Shown one piece after another: positions 21,095-33,341 of a stretch of DNA of 64,000 nucleotides. Source of the DNA: Prorocentrum cordatum (lineage: Eukaryota > Sar > Dinophyceae > Prorocentrales > Prorocentraceae). The notes beneath the pieces are model-generated. The model searched no databases and was not told the DNA's origin. It worked only from the letters and a program-made list of their open reading frames with translations. Both the position numbers and the translations under genes were made by a program. The stretch covers positions 136,501-200,500 of the forward strand of contig CAUYUJ010014347.1 in assembly GCA_963575745.1 (NCBI GenBank). The letters run 5' to 3'. Position 1 is the first letter of the stretch. Every line of letters begins with the position of its first letter.

Positions 21095-21915
21095 CCTTGT
21101 GGGGGCTTCTTTGAGGCCTCTTGGAGGCTTCTTGGGGATTTCTTGGAGGCCTCTATGTTTTTTTTGGGAGTTCCTTGGGGGCCTCTTGGGGGCCTCTCGG
21201 GGCCTCTTGGGGGCATCTTGGGCCGTCTTGGGGCGTTTTTGCGCCGTTCCGCCGCTTCGGAGGCCGTCTTGGGGGCCTCTCGCGGCCGCCTTGGGGTTCT
21301 CTTGGGATCCTCTTGGGCCGCCTCAGCGTTTTTTTTGGACCGCCTTGGGGGCTTCTTTGAGCAGTCTTGGGGCCCTCCTGGGCCGTTTGGGGCCCTCTTT
21401 GGAGCCTCTGGGGGCCTCTTGGGGACGTCTTGGAGCCGTCTTTGGGCGCTCTTACGCCGTCTGGCCACTTCGGAGGCCACTTTGGAAGCCTCTCGCGGCC
21501 GCCGTGGGGCTCTCTTGGGGTCCTCTAGGGCCGTCTTGGGGGTTTCTTGGGCCGTCTTGGAGGCTTTTTTGGCCGTCTCGGGGCCCTCGGGGGCCGTCTT
21601 GGGGCCCCCTTGGGGGCCTCTTGGGCTGTTGGGGGCCTTTTTGGAGGCTGCTTGGGCCGTCATGGCCTTCTGAGAGCCGAAAAAGGAGGGGAACGTTGAA
21701 ATTGTTCCAAAACTATAGGAAAACAGATTTTTGCCTCTGGAGGCGCTCTCGGGAGTCTTCTTGGGGGCCTGTTGGACTTTATTGGGGGCCTCATGGGCCC
21801 TCTTGGGGCCGTCTTGGGCCGCCTTGAGGCCGGCTTGGGCTGTCTTGGGGCCATTTTGGGCCGTCTTGAAACTTTCTTGGGGCCCCAAGAGGCCCAAGAG
21901 GCCGAATTTGTTGAT
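21095..21915 (+). repeat. CTTGGGG minisatellite, long array
   Basis: About 800 bp of degenerate 10-12-bp units such as GGCCTCTTGGGGGC and GGCCGTCTTGGG, with a short break at 21660-21730. The array ends in a small inverted piece (CCCCAAGAGGCCCAAGAGGCC). No stop codons occur in its core unit on either strand, which explains the long frames at 21073-22362 (minus) and 21087-21827 (plus). Confidence 0.9.
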
Positions 21916-22264
21916 TCCGAATAGCTTTTTGTAGGTTTTTGGGCCCCAGAAGGGGCCCTCCACCTTGGGGTCGACGGAAGTGGCGCGACTCCGGGGGGGG
22001 TGGGTGGGGGGGAGACATAATAATGCAACACAATACAGCACGAGGCAATTATGCAAGCATTGGACACATGGGATCCATTGCGTTAGGGCTTTTCTCTCCG
22101 CTGCGCGACCTGCCTCCGGCAACACGTCACTTCCGGACGTGGATTCTATAGGCTTACGCCACATCCGCCGACCCCTAGTTAAACTATTGCGCCTCCAGGA
22201 CTGCAGTTCACGAGGCTTGTCTGAATCATGGCACGGCGCTCGACATCGTTCCTGCTGCTTCGTT

Positions 22265-22930
22265 GCTGTTATCGTACCTCTTGGTGCTCTTTTGTGGCCT
22301 TTTGGTGGCATCTTGGCCTGTCTGCAGGCCATATCTGGCCGCCTCGAGGCATCTTGGGCCAAGTTTTTGGGCCTCCTTGGAGGCTTCTTGGAGGCCTTTG
22401 AGGTTCTCTTGGGGGTCCCTCAGGGCCTCTTGGGGTGTTGTTGGGGCAAGCTGGGGGCGTCTTGGGGCCGAAGGCTCGACAAGGTGCCCTCTGCTCTCCC
22501 TCTTGGAGCCGTCTGGGGGCCCTCTTGGGCTGTCTTGGGGGCTTCGTGAGTTGTTTTTGAACCTCTTCGACCCCTCTTGGGGGCCCCTTCGGCTGTCCAG
22601 GGGCGATATTGATGGCTTCTTTGCCCTTTTTGGACGTTTGCGGAAGCCTTCTTGGACGTGCGTCTGCGAGACATGTTCTTTTCCCCCCCCAAGGGAATGG
22701 GGCGATGTTTGCTTCTTGGGGCCCTCTTTGGACGCATCTTGGGGTCCTTTGGGGGCGTTTTGGCAGCTTCGGAGGCCGTCTGGAGGCCATCGTGAGCGTC
22801 AGGGAACGACATTTCGGCGACCCGTGGCCCTCTGGGACCGTCTGGGGAGCATGTTGGTGCCTCCTTGGCTCGTTTTGGAGCCCTCCGTTCCCCGGGTCGG
22901 GCCCTGGGGGTCATATTGACGGTTTGGGGT
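22265..22930 (+). repeat. CTTGGGG minisatellite, long array
   Basis: Continues the pattern after about 350 bp of unrelated DNA (21920-22265). Units are more diverged here. Confidence 0.85.
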
Positions 22931-23149
22931 TCTTGGTGGGGGGATTCTTGGGGGTGGACAATCTCACACGCCTAGAGACCCACAATGGGTCGGCGGATTC
23001 GCCAGAGATTTGGGCTCAGGAGTGGTCACCCATTTGACTTGTCCTCCGGCGCTCGGGCGGCCACAAGGTCCTGGCGAGGCGTTGTGAGCATTGCTGGTGG
23101 GTTGGCCGCGCGCGCGTGCTGGGACCTCGAGTTTCCTTGGCGATCTGCT

Positions 23150-24976
23150 GGGGCTGATCTTCGAGAGCCGTTTTTGTTTGTCAGCCCTCCCGGCTGCAGG
23201 GGAGCGGGCTCGGGAATTGCGCCGGAGGGAGGTCAACGAACGAGCCGTGCCTGCCTGGTGCTCCGCCCGAAGACGTCTCATTTGGGCGTCGCGTGCGCTG
23301 GATGCGACTGGATCTGGGCCGCCCCCGTCCTCACTTTTTCCTCCCCCTTCCTCCCCGCTCCCTCACCTTTCTCCCCCTCGCTCCCCCTCGCTCCTCCTCG
23401 CTTCTCCTCCTGCCTTCTGCCTCTTGCCTCCCCCTTCCCTCCTGCATTATCCATCCTTCTATTATCGTGCTCCTCCTCCTCCTCCTCCTCCTCCTCCTCC
23501 TCCTCCTAAGCCGTTTCAGGCGCTTGTGCGCCTCGGCGGCCATCGGCGGCACGTGCTGCCTCCTCGCCCCTTTTTCGTCTGATGGCGTCGGCGGTTCGGC
23601 TTCGATGGGTGCCGGCCCAGCTCCGCGCGGGGCAGCCTGCTCGCAGGTCGCCCGCATCCGGCCGTGACCGCGTCGTCATGTTCATCAAGCTTCTTCCTGG
23701 ACTCGGTCCTCGTATTCTGAACGGTGCTGCTATTTCGTTGACCCCCTTTCTCGCCGTGACACTGGGGATCATGCCGTGGTGGTTGATCACGGGCATAAGA
23801 GCTCGAATGTCATATCGCATATTTCTATCACGTATCATCCTTTACCTGCCGCTGTTGATCCCTTTCCTCGTCTTAGACGTGGCGACCCCCATGGTTACAG
23901 TTGCGACGACGGTTCTGCTGGAGGCGGTCCTGGTCCTGGCGGGAGTCGTTGTCGCAGCGGACGCAGTGGTGGAGTTGCGGTGGGCCTGAAGCTAGGCGTC
24001 CTCAGCTTTGCCCTCATCGTAACGGTGCTGGTCCTGCCGATGCTCCCGCGTGGCCACAGGTTGGCGGGTGCAGCTCCATCGAGTTGCCGACGATCCCGTC
24101 TTTCCCCTTCAGCAAGGACGCTCCTGCTTTCCTTCCCGCGCCGGTGTATGGGACTGCGGAGGTCCTCGCGCCCGACCTGGTCGCTGCTGCTGCTGCGTCG
24201 GTGGGTATGCCTGATGGTGAAGTGAATTCTGGTACTGCTATTGCTGGTGACACTTGTGTGAATGATGATTGTGGGGCCCGTACGGATCTCATGGGGAGAC
24301 TCGATAACTTTCTGTTGGGTCGTCCTCTGTATTCTTGCGGCCCCGCTCCTGAGGCTGAGGCAGACGGAATTGCGGTCGGTGTGGATCGTGATTGTGCTCC
24401 TGACCATGATGGCGACGTTCTTCCTGCTGATGGCGATGCTCATGGTAAAGTTCCTGCTCAAAATGTCCCTGGTCGCGAAGGTGTTCGTGGTGGTGTGGTT
24501 GACGTTCTTCTGTGGGTCTCTCTCGGTCCGGTGGTGACCTCAGTCGTGCTGCAAAAGGAGCTGCTGATGGTGGTGAGCTTGATCAAGCTCCTTGCGAAGC
24601 TGGTGACTGTCCCCATGCTTCTTGCGATGGCGGTGCTCGTATTGGTGTGGCTTTTATTCCTTTGGGGTTCGGGCGTCTTCCTCAGGGTCCTCGCCGTCGA
24701 CCTCGCCCTCCTGCTCTTGCTTCGCTTCCTTGGAGCCAGGATGGTCCTGTTGCTACGTGTGACCAGTTTGTTTGGCTGCAGCACTCTCGGATGCCTGTTG
24801 AGCCCTACATGGCGGCCCGCCCCCTTCTTCGGCGGATGCGGGTGGACCTCGACGAGTACTCGCAGATGGACGCGGCCCTGGATGAGTGGGCTCGGTTCCC
24901 ACACAGGGCTTTGCAGCGCATCGAGGAGCAGAACCCGACCAACCCCTATTGGAGCAAGGCCGCGCAGAGGACCTGA
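23150..24976 (+). pseudogene. Unrecognised decayed coding block
   Basis: Several successive frames look protein-like. An early piece is LRRREVNERAVPAWCSARR (about 23205-23260). A TCC run (23463-23510) adds a proline tract. Then comes DHGHKSSNVISHISITYHP (about 23783). The frame from 23901 gives VGGCSSIELPTIPSFPFSKD and later DCAPDHDGDVLPADGDAHG. After a switch near 24512 the C-terminus is clean: PVATCDQFVWLQHSRMPVEP, then RRMRVDLDEYSQMDAALDEW and a stop at 24974. I recognise no domain. At least three frame changes make it a likely pseudogene, or a Gly/Pro-rich retroelement ORF. Confidence 0.4.
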
Positions 24977-25330
24977 GCCGTGGTTTTCCGTGACTTTTGG
25001 AGGTGCTGCCACTGGCCTTGGGTGTCCTGCGGATTTTTCGGGTGGCAACGTTGGATAGTCGGATCCTTTCCAGCACCCGGAGGCGGCCTACCTGTTACGC
25101 GTTCCTTCTCAGGGGGCCTCTGTTCCACCACCCGGGGGCGGCATTCTTCTTCTCAGGTGTTAATGATTCCGTCGTTCCATGTCTCCTTGTGGTGGGTGTA
25201 CGGCCAGTGGTTCTCCATCGCCTATGCCGATGACATCCACGCGGCGGCAGGATTGGCCCCACCCCATACGGGCCACCGCTTGCGATCTGTTGTGTGTGCG
25301 ATCCTTTTTGGGGGGGAAGCACTGGTCTTT

Positions 25331-25432
25331 TTTCTTCTCCTCCTCCTCCTCCTCCTCCTCATCATCGTCCGTCCTCCTCCTCCTCCTCCTCCTCCTCCTC
25401 CTCCTCCTCCTCCTCCTCCTCCTTCTCTTCTC
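25331..25432. repeat. TCC microsatellite
   Basis: CTC/TCC run with a CATCATCGTCCGT interruption. Confidence 0.9.
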
Positions 25433-25784
25433 TTCTCCTCCTCGTCCTCCTCATCTTCCTGCTCCTCCCTGGTCCTGCTCGCCCAGTCCCTCTCCCCAGC
25501 CTTCGCCGCCGACCCCCCCCCCGCGATATGTGCGCGCGGCAGCGCGCGCGCGCAGAGGGAGGCGCAGGTGTCGGTGGCGCGCGGGCGCGATCGGATCGAA
25601 CATTCGGGCCGCCGCCCCAGAGTCCCGTTTGCGGGTGTCCGTCCTTTCAGGGAGCCTTTGGGGCCGTTGCGGGAGGCGGGAGGGGCGGGGGGGCTCTGGC
25701 TTCTATGAGGCAGGGAGGACCCCACGCGCCGTCGATGGCAGCTCACGCCCTGCCGCCCAGACCCCTCCTCCGCCGAGTCGGGAG

Positions 25785-25950
25785 GGGGAGGAGAAGGAGA
25801 AGGAGGAGGTGGAGGAGGAGGACGGGGGGCGGAGGACGGAGGACATGATGATGATGATGCTGATGATGCTAATGATGATGCTGATGGTGATGATGATGAT
25901 GCTGATGATGATGCTGGTTTGGGCGATGATGTTGTTGATGATGACGGTGG

Positions 25951-26000
<50 letters not shown>

Positions 26001-26001
26001 C

Positions 26002-26072
<71 letters not shown>

Positions 26073-26700
26073 GTGATGGTGATGGTGATGTTGATGGTGG
26101 TGGCGATGGCGATGGCGATGCTGATGATGATGAGGAGGAGGCGGAGGAGGAGGACGGACGATGAGGAGGAGGAGGAGAAGACAGAGGAGAAAGAGGAGGG
26201 GAAGAGGAGCAGGAGGAGGAACAAGAGGAGGAGGAGGAGGAGGAGGAAGAGGAGGAGGAGAAGGAGGTGGAGGAGGAGGAGGATCAGGAGGACGGTGGCG
26301 GAGAGGAGAAAGACGAGGAGGAGGAGGAAGATGAGGAGGGAAAGGACAAGGAGGAAGAGGAGGAGGAGGGCGGGCGAAGGAGGAGGAGGAAGAGGGAGAG
26401 GAGTAGGAGTAGGAGTAGGAGTAGTAGTAGTAGGAGGAGGAGAAGGAGGAGGAGGAGGAGGAGGAGAAGGAGGAGGAGGACGAGGAGGAGGAGGACGAGG
26501 AGGAGGAGGAGGAGAGGAGGGCTGATGAGGAGGAGGAGGGCGAGGAGGAGGATAGAGGAGGAGGAGGAAGTGGAGGGGGACGGACGAGGACGAGGAAGAT
26601 GAAGAGGAGGAGAAGGAGGAGGAACCCAAAGGATCTCGACATTGACGCATTACCAAGGTGCTGGAGGAGCGGGAGCAGGAGGAGGAGGTAGGAAGAGGGA
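25785..26700. repeat. Long purine-rich GGA and GAT microsatellite block
   Basis: GGA units to 25840, then an almost pure GAT/ATG run (25845-26130), then GGA/GAG units to about 26640. Every frame on both strands is open, giving poly-Met, poly-Asp, poly-His or poly-Ile frames up to 448 codons. None is credible as a gene. Such a purine strand could form triplex DNA. Confidence 0.9.
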
Positions 26701-26727
26701 GGCAGATGAGGAGGAGGAAGACCAGTG

Positions 26728-26930
26728 CAAACCCAAGGCTCATCAACGATGCTGGAATAAACCGTTCCCCCAAGCTCCCGCTTCGTAGGCCGCCATACGG
26801 ATTCGTCTCCAGTGTGAAAAGCGCCTCTTTGGGAAACAACCGTTTGAAGATCCTGAGGCGGGCCAAACATCATTCTCGGAACTTCAGTGCCACTAATCAA
26901 CTTGATTGTTGCGTCTTGGCGATCCGATTT
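26728..26930 (+). repeat. Composite module, part F, copy 1
   Basis: Begins CCCAAGGCTCATCAACGATG, then GGAATAAACC and an AAGCTCCCGCTTCGTAGGCC block, and later CGGGCCAAACATCATTCTCGG. The same order is found at 60588-60825. Both copies follow a GGA-type microsatellite and lead into the satellite described next. Confidence 0.75.
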
Positions 26931-27084
26931 TGAATCGTGTCAGAGTCAACTGTTCTGTGATTCCCAAATAGCAAATCAACGCAATTTCTGCGCCCTGACC
27001 ATCGTGAACCGGTCTAAAACATACGGTCAGTTAGCCATGGGAACTTTTAGCTATTTTTGCAGTGGCTTGCAAAAAAAAAATCTT

Positions 27085-27400
27085 GCGGCGCTATGGCAAG
27101 AGCCACAGTTTGAAAAGGAACCGCCTTCAATCCGGGAAGCTTCTGCAATTGTTTAAAACGACTGCTGTGGGCGCTGAGGCGAGAGCCACATGTTGAAAAC
27201 GACCCGGCCTCAATCCGTGATACTCGTGCATTTTGAAAGCGGTTGATCGTGGCGCTAGGGTGAGAGCCACATTTTGGAATCGGCCCGCCTTAGATCAGTG
27301 AAGCTCCTGAGAAAATTAGGACGAGTGTGCGCGGCCCGATGTCGAGAGCCACACTTTGAAAACCACCAGCCTTCCATCAGCGAAGCTGTTGCCAATCCTT
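27085..27400 (+). repeat. Satellite G of about 85-bp units, four copies (module copy 1)
   Basis: Unit contains GCGAGAGCCACATTTTGAAA, then ACGACCCGCCCTCAATCCGTG and a GTTTAAAACGA linker. The units are diverged. After the array, 27405-27490 has CATACTTGGTGAGGAGACTCA and CTCGGGTTGCGACGGGGAGG, matching 61440-61520 in the second copy. Confidence 0.85.
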
Positions 27401-27504
27401 CGGCTTCAGGCTCATACTTGGTGAGGAGACTCAGCCGACACGCATGGCGCGCCCTTTCGACTGGCCTCGGGTTGCGACGGGGAGGGGTTACGTATGAGGA
27501 GAAG

Positions 27505-27612
27505 GAATGGTGGAGGAGGAGGAGGAGGAGGAGAAGGGAGAGGAATGGTGGAGGAGGAGGAGGAGGAAAAGGGAGAGGAATGGTGGAGGAGGAGGAGGAG
27601 GAGGAAGAAATT
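27505..27612. repeat. GGA microsatellite
   Basis: GGA/GAA units following module copy 1. The second module copy is likewise followed by a GGA run (61540-61645). Confidence 0.9.
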
Positions 27613-27696
27613 CGGCTCGGTTCCTTGGCGCGGCGGGATCCCGATTGCTACAGGCACGACGAGGGCACTGGAATATTATACAGATCTGGTTATATC

Positions 27697-27775
27697 GGGG
27701 GCCACATGCGAACCCTACCCCACCCTCCCCCTCAGAATTCGTGGGGGGTAGGGGTAGGGTTCGCATGTGGCCCCC
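27697..27775. mobile_element. Foldback element family H, copy 1
   Basis: 79 bp with near-perfect inverted ends: GGGGGCCACATGCGAACCC at the left and GGGTTCGCATGTGGCCCCC at the right, continuing into TACCCC / GGGGTA. The loop is CCCTCCCCCTCAGAATTCG. The second copy is at 33342-33464. Confidence 0.85.
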
Positions 27776-28520
27776 TATTATTGCATACAACCGCGCTTTG
27801 GTGGACGCTTCGCAGCCTGCCAGGGCCTCTGCGCCTTGGGCCTCTGCGCCTCATTTCGAGCAGCCGAGAGGAGACTCGGCTGCTCCGGACAGACGCTAAA
27901 GACCCGTCTCTACGGCAGACTAGAGCGCCATCCCGACCAGATGTAGTCAGCTGGCTGCTAAGGTTCTCGCCCCTGGAGCCAACCTTAGCCTTCGGAGTCG
28001 ATCCCCCTCCTTTGGTCCCCGCCGCTGCGGCTGACTTAAGGGGGAGGACGACATCCGGAGGTCCCTGCCGCTGCAGCTGAACCCTTCCCTGTTGAGCCCA
28101 GAGGCAGGGGCGGAAAAGGGGGGGCGGAGGGAGGAAAAGAGGGCCTGGCCTGGCTGCCGGCAGTGCCCGCGCCGCTGCGGCGGGCTCTCCAGAGACCGCC
28201 ATGCGGGGCGGGCTGGTCGCTCACTTTGGAGCGCTCCATGGAGCTGTGCGTGCACGTTGAAGCATGGAACATGTAAGGAAGATGTGTAAGCATGAAAGTC
28301 AGCTGTTTGCCGCACCGCGCAATTTACTTCGCGCCTCCCAGGGAGGGGGGGAAAGGGGAAGGGAGGGAGAGGGGGAGGCAGTCGCAGGAAAGGGGCAGGG
28401 ATAGACGGGGGCGCAAAACTCGCAGTGGGGCATTAACGTCAGCAGCATCCACTCGGTCATCATCGCGCTCGCGACAGCTCAAGCACTATGATCACTCACT
28501 GGCGTAATTCTATGTCGGAG
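27776..28520. other. No gene seen
   Basis: GC-rich unique DNA. The short frames have no recognisable motif. Confidence 0.5.
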
Positions 28521-28524
28521 GATG

Positions 28525-28598
28525 AGCAGGAGGAGCAGAAGGAGGAGGAGCAGGAGCAGGAGGAGGAAGAGGAGCAGGAGGAGGATGAGGAGAGGGAG
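28525..28598. repeat. GGA/GCA microsatellite
   Basis: GAGGAG and GAGCAG units. Confidence 0.85.
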
Positions 28599-28789
28599 GG
28601 GCACCTTCCTCTCGCCCCACGTCAGCCAGGCCCTCCCGCCCCCACCGCCGGCCCTCCCCCCTCCTCCGCGCCTCGCGCGCAGGCACACGTTCTGACAGCC
28701 CGCGCCCGCCAGGGGCGGCGCGCCGGGCCGGCTGTGAGTCTCACCCCGGGCCCCGGCACGACGTCGGTGGCCGCGCACATCTCCAGGGC

Positions 28790-28975
28790 TCGTTTCGATT
28801 CCTCCGATCCGATTCGGCTCGACTTCGATGGCTTCCGATTCCGATTCGATTCGACTTCGGATTCCGATGTGGGTTCCGATTTCTCGTCGGAGGCATACTA
28901 GCCTGCCGATCACGGCCAGTCCGATTGATTTCGATCGCCGATCCGATTTACCGATTCGACTCTGAGTTCTCCTGC
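28790..28975. repeat. GATTCC/GATTCG cryptic repeat
   Basis: Many copies of CCGATTC and CGATTCGA within 180 bp, without a fixed period. Confidence 0.7.
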
Positions 28976-29027
28976 CTCTCCCTGGAGGGCCTCCCAGAGA
29001 TTCAGGCCGTCCTGAGGGGGGCACAGT

Positions 29028-29122
29028 CAGATCTAGGCATCCCAGGTGGGGTCGCACCGATCGATCTAGGCATCCCAGGTGGGGTCAGATCCAGGCATCC
29101 CAGATCGATTTAGGCAACCCGA
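29028..29122 (+). repeat. Short tandem repeat (GATCTAGGCATCCCAGGTGG)
   Basis: Two full and one to two partial copies of a unit beginning GATCTAGGCATCCCAGGTGG, the last ones diverged. Confidence 0.8.
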
Positions 29123-29449
29123 TGGATGCGGCGGTGGCGCGGACGCACCCTGGCGGATGCACGCCGCGTCCGCCTTTACCGTTAACTACAGTCAGCGCGC
29201 TTAGTAAGGACGCGCCCCTTCATCTAGTCCTTGTGTGCCCTTGCCTCTGCTGCCCGTCCTTTGCCGTTTCCACGGGTCGCCCGCCACCCAAAAATACAAA
29301 ATGTTTGGCCTCCAAGGGTCTTGCGTCCTTACCACCCATCATTAATGCACGTTTTGGCTTGACCCTCCCGCCGAAGCCCCCCCCTCCCCCGGGTAACAAC
29401 CGTTACCCGGGAAAGAAAACAACGGGCAACAGGTGGGGTCGAAGCAGTC

Positions 29450-29540
29450 AGATGGAGTCGGAGGATCACGCCGCATCGGCGATGCGGAAGTCGCCGATGC
29501 ATTCCCGACGCCGCCGATGCATCGCCGACGGGGGCCGCGC
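29450..29540 (+). mobile_element. Foldback family I, partial copy
   Basis: GGAGTCGGAGGATCACGCCG and CGCCGATGCATCGCCGACG repeat sequences of the complete element at 51984-52160. The right half is missing. Confidence 0.6.
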
Positions 29541-29689
29541 ATATCTTTCTCTGGGCCTCCCAGGATGGTACGGCTTCGGGCTGCGCTCAGGCAGGCCCCC
29601 CCCCCCTGGTCGACCCGGCTGGCCTCAAAAGGCCCTAACGAGTAGGCCCAGCGGCGCCCAGGGGGCCGCCTCCGCCTGCGCACGGACAG

Positions 29690-29760
29690 CGCCCCAGGTC
29701 CCAGCGGGCCTCACAACACCCCGGCGCCGCCTCCAGCGGCGCCCCTGGGGCGCTCCGCGC
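29690..29760 (+). repeat. Core fragment of family E
   Basis: CGCCGCCTCCAGCGGCGCCC and a CTGGGGCGCTCCGCGCCCCAG palindrome resemble the centre of the family E elements at 52.5 and 55.1 kb. No terminal repeats are seen. Confidence 0.45.
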
Positions 29761-30235
29761 CCCAGGGCTGAGGTGTGGAGACCGCCCGGGTTAACTGTGG
29801 AGGCCTGTCGAAGCCATCTGGGATTACTCGGGGGCCTGCTGAGGCCAGTCGAGACTGCCTGGGGGGGCTGTCCACGCGCTGTCAAAAGCCTTACCAGGTG
29901 CACAGTCAGAGCGCATCACTGCGATGGGTAACTTCCCAATGCTCTCGGTCATCCGAGCCTTTAGCCATGCACTTCCAGCTTCGGCGTTCGAATGAGCGTC
30001 CGAGGGCCTGTCATCCTTAATGACAGAGTATCCTCACGACCCAGTCGCACCGTTTGCCATCGGCGAATACGATTGGACCTCGCGACAAGGACCTGGACTC
30101 GCAGCAGCGCAAAACGCTCTGCGTGCGGACGCTCGTTGGCGACGACCCGCGTCGGCACGCCATGGCTGTGCGTGAGTTTGCGCGTGACGGTGGCTTGCGT
30201 CGGCACGCAGAGGGTGCTAACGACAATTGTGTTGT

Positions 30236-30267
<32 letters not shown>

Positions 30268-31430
30268 GCGTGTCCTATTGTATTCGCCGATTGTATACGG
30301 AATGAACGGGGACGAACTCCAACATGAGCTCTTGCCCACTCGTAAATGGACTCGCTGTCGGAGTCTCCTCGAACTTGTGAACCTGAGGCAGCAAGTCGTT
30401 TGCCCAACATCAGAGGTTGTCGGCTTGGGACTGCACTTCGGCTATTGCTCCTATTTCCGTTCTTCGAATTATTACTTATACTTGCATGTTCAGTGTTCCT
30501 CCTCATCCCTGCCTCCCTTCTTGCCCCTTCCCTGTTCCTGCTTGCCATCATCGGCTGCCCCTCTTGGGACAAGAGAGGGGCACGCCTGCGTTGTCGCTTC
30601 CTGATGCAGTCAGTAGTGACCAGGAAGAGCTGACCTAGCCAATGTCAGAGCGGTGTTAAAAGCAAGGCTCTTCCGCGTATGTGTCCTTGTGCCAGCGTAT
30701 ACCGTTACCGGTGCTTACGTGCTTCAGCTTTTGGATGTCTCGTCGCAGTGTGCGGGCGTCGCTTGGCAAATCTGCCAGGATTGTGTCCAGGAGCGGTCCG
30801 AGCGGCGATCTTGAGTGGACACCGGGAGGGAGGGACGGCACGTGTTCGTAGTTATTTTTCGGGCGCGCGCGCGTGTGAGCAAGCAGGTTCACGAGCCCAT
30901 GTTTTCTTGCAGCAATGTACCTTGTAACGGAGTAAAATGTGTGTTGCATTTGCGCATGATTGAAGCGCTGTAGGCGGTCCATGCGCGACGCAAGTGGAAG
31001 ATGTCTGCCAGAGGATTTAGACTACCGTGCGACGTAATCAACCCATCGGCAACATGTGAATGCATGTGACTGTAGTGACGGGCCCGCCGTATGCGCATGA
31101 TCACAACACAAATTTGAATGATGCAGACGGTAGTTCAGAACGTTTCAGTTGACCGACGACATTGGACATATGACGATGACTATGACAAGGTTTGCGGCGG
31201 AGTACGGACAGATGGGATAAGGGAGGCAGATTGGCGTCGTGTAATAAGCTAAACGGGTGGCAATGGCCGAATAGTAACGACGGACGGGAGGGAACGTCCA
31301 TTAACGTGACCACGGAAGCGACGATGAGCAAATCATATGCAAGAGGACGGGGAGAGAAAGAGCAGACGGGGGGGATCAGGAGGGAAAAGGACCAATAAGC
31401 AGTGAGAGCAGCATCGCCACTCGCTATAGT
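29761..31430. other. No gene seen; TA microsatellite at 30232-30264
   Basis: Mixed unique DNA with a (TA)n run at 30232-30264. Frame 30346-30633 has a hydrophobic segment but nothing recognisable. Confidence 0.5.
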
Positions 31431-31439
31431 TGGACCTCC

Positions 31440-31860
31440 CAGCAGCTCACGAGCATGCAGGCTGTGGCAGCGCCCTTACGGATGCGCCAGGTCTAGTCTG
31501 GATGTAGATGCTGGGCAACCCAGCAACCCACGAAAGTGGCGACAGTTGCGCAGGTGGCAGCTTCCTCAAAGAGCCGCGCAATACAGTCTTCAATTCTCAT
31601 ACCGGCAGCTCAAGCCCACGAACGTGGCGACAGTTGCGCAGGTGGTAGCACCCCTTGGGAGCCACGAGGTTTAGTTTGGATGCGTGTAAGACACCAGTGT
31701 GCTGCAACTCCCAATAGCCCACGAATGTTGCGACATGTGCGCAGGTGTCAGCAGCTTCAGGGAGCCGCGAGGTCCAGTCTGAATCTGGATGTGCGTATCA
31801 AGCCACTGCGCTGGACCGCCGGCTCACGAGAGTGGCGACAGTTGCGCAGTTGCAGCCCCC
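31440..31860 (+). repeat. Tandem repeat with units of 80-105 bp, five copies
   Basis: The block CACGAA.GTGGCGACAGTTG followed by CGCAGGTGGCAGC occurs at 31527, 31617, 31721 and 31826, with a degraded first unit at 31447. Between them are variants of GGGAGCCGCGAGGTCCAGTC. Unit length varies and divergence is moderate. Confidence 0.85.
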
Positions 31861-32604
31861 GCAGGGTGGACGAGGCGGAGAGGGGAGAGGCACGGAGAAT
31901 GGAGAAGGAGGAGGAGGAGAAAGGAGTGGGTCGACGGAAGAGGAGGGGAGACGAGAGGAGGCTGGAGGAAGCCGCGCGAGGAGTGATCTGTTCAAATTTT
32001 GGACCCCTTGGAGGGCCCGAAGAAGGAAAGCCTTCTCCAGAGTACGGGCCAACGAGCGGGCGCATCGGCGCCAGGACCCTCCTCCCGGGGACGCCTCGTG
32101 CACCAGCCGCCACCATCGCCTGGCCCTCGGAGCCGCGGGGCGCCCACGTCGCCGTGCAGGAAACGGGCCGTGCGGGGAAGCGGGTCCTGAGGCTTGGCGC
32201 CTTCCGGGGCCTTCCAGAGGGCACTCCGCGGGCCTCGGGGCCGCCAGCAGAACGACTCGGGAGGGCAGCGCGTCCTGGGGAGTGGTGCGCGTCCTGGGAA
32301 ATCACCCGCCGGGCAGCGCGCGCGGGCGCGCCGGAGGCACAGAGCTGAGTCGGTGCAGCGCCTGTCCCCGCTGCCCCGCCCCCTCCCTCCCCCCCCCCTG
32401 CTTGCTTGCCTCGCCACAGGGCTCCCCCCCCGCGCTCGTGAGCGTCGTGGGGAGCAGCCCCGGGAGCCAGGGCCCGTGTCCCGCGGTGCCCGCCGTGCCT
32501 CGCGCCAGGCGCACGCCGTGCCTCGCGGCCCCGAGGGTGGCCCTCCCCCAGGCACCCTGCGGCGGTGCAGGTGGAGCCTCCTGCGAACATCTCTGGCGGC
32601 CTCT

Positions 32605-33150
32605 CTTTTTGTTCTCTCTCTCTCTCTCTCTCCTTCGTTTTTGTTGAGGGGGTTCTCTCTCTCTCTCTCTCTTTCTCCTTCGTTTTTTTGTTTTTTTTGG
32701 GGGGGGGGTCACTTCCCTCTCTCTCTCTCTTTCTCCTTCGTGTTCTGTTGAAGGACTCTCTCTCTCTCTCTCTCTCTCCTGTGTCGCCATGCGGTGCGCG
32801 CAGGTGATCGCGCTGCGCGCGCCGCGGTCAGTGCCGGAGCGGCTGCCCTTCTCCAAGGGGGGCGGCGCGAGGTCACGCGTGCGCGGACGGGGATTGTGCG
32901 TAGCGCCTCTCGGAGAGCGATGCGCCGAGTTAGGTGACTCAGATCGCTCTTTTCTCTCGTTCTCTCTCTCCCTCTCTTTTCTTTCTTTCTCTCTCTCTCC
33001 ATACTCTCTCTCCCTTTCCCTCTCATGGCCGAAGATCAGCCGTATCCACGGCCTCTTACTCCCTCTATCTCTCTACTCTACTCTACTCTACTCTACACTA
33101 CTCTACTCTACCCTACTCTACTATCTCTCTCTCTCTCTCTCCCTCTCCCT
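32605..33150. repeat. CT microsatellites with CTACT pentamer run
   Basis: CTCTCT runs at 32610-32685, 32715-32785 and 32950-33030, then (CTACT)n at about 33070-33120 and another CT run to 33150. The GC-rich islands between them hold no recognised gene. Confidence 0.85.
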
Positions 33151-33341
33151 TGCATGGGCGAAAATCAGCCGTGCCCACGGCCTCGCGGGCCAGGCCCCTG
33201 GGCCGCAACCGCGCGGAACGGTGCGCTTTTTCGCGGCTGTCCCACGTGGAGCCTCGCCACTTGACCGCGCACCGGGGTCGTTCCCCGGAGCCCAGACCGT
33301 GAGGGCGCGGCTGTGGATACGGTCGGTTCGTGTCGTGTCTC

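Noticed and set aside
21073-22362. 429-codon minus-strand frame
   Set aside because: Runs through the CTTGGGG arrays, with low-complexity PKRPPEAPKRAP-type sequence and no domain.
25179-26900. Frames of 340-450 codons with poly-Met, poly-His, poly-Asp or poly-Ile
   Set aside because: They lie in GAT and GGA microsatellites where every frame is open.
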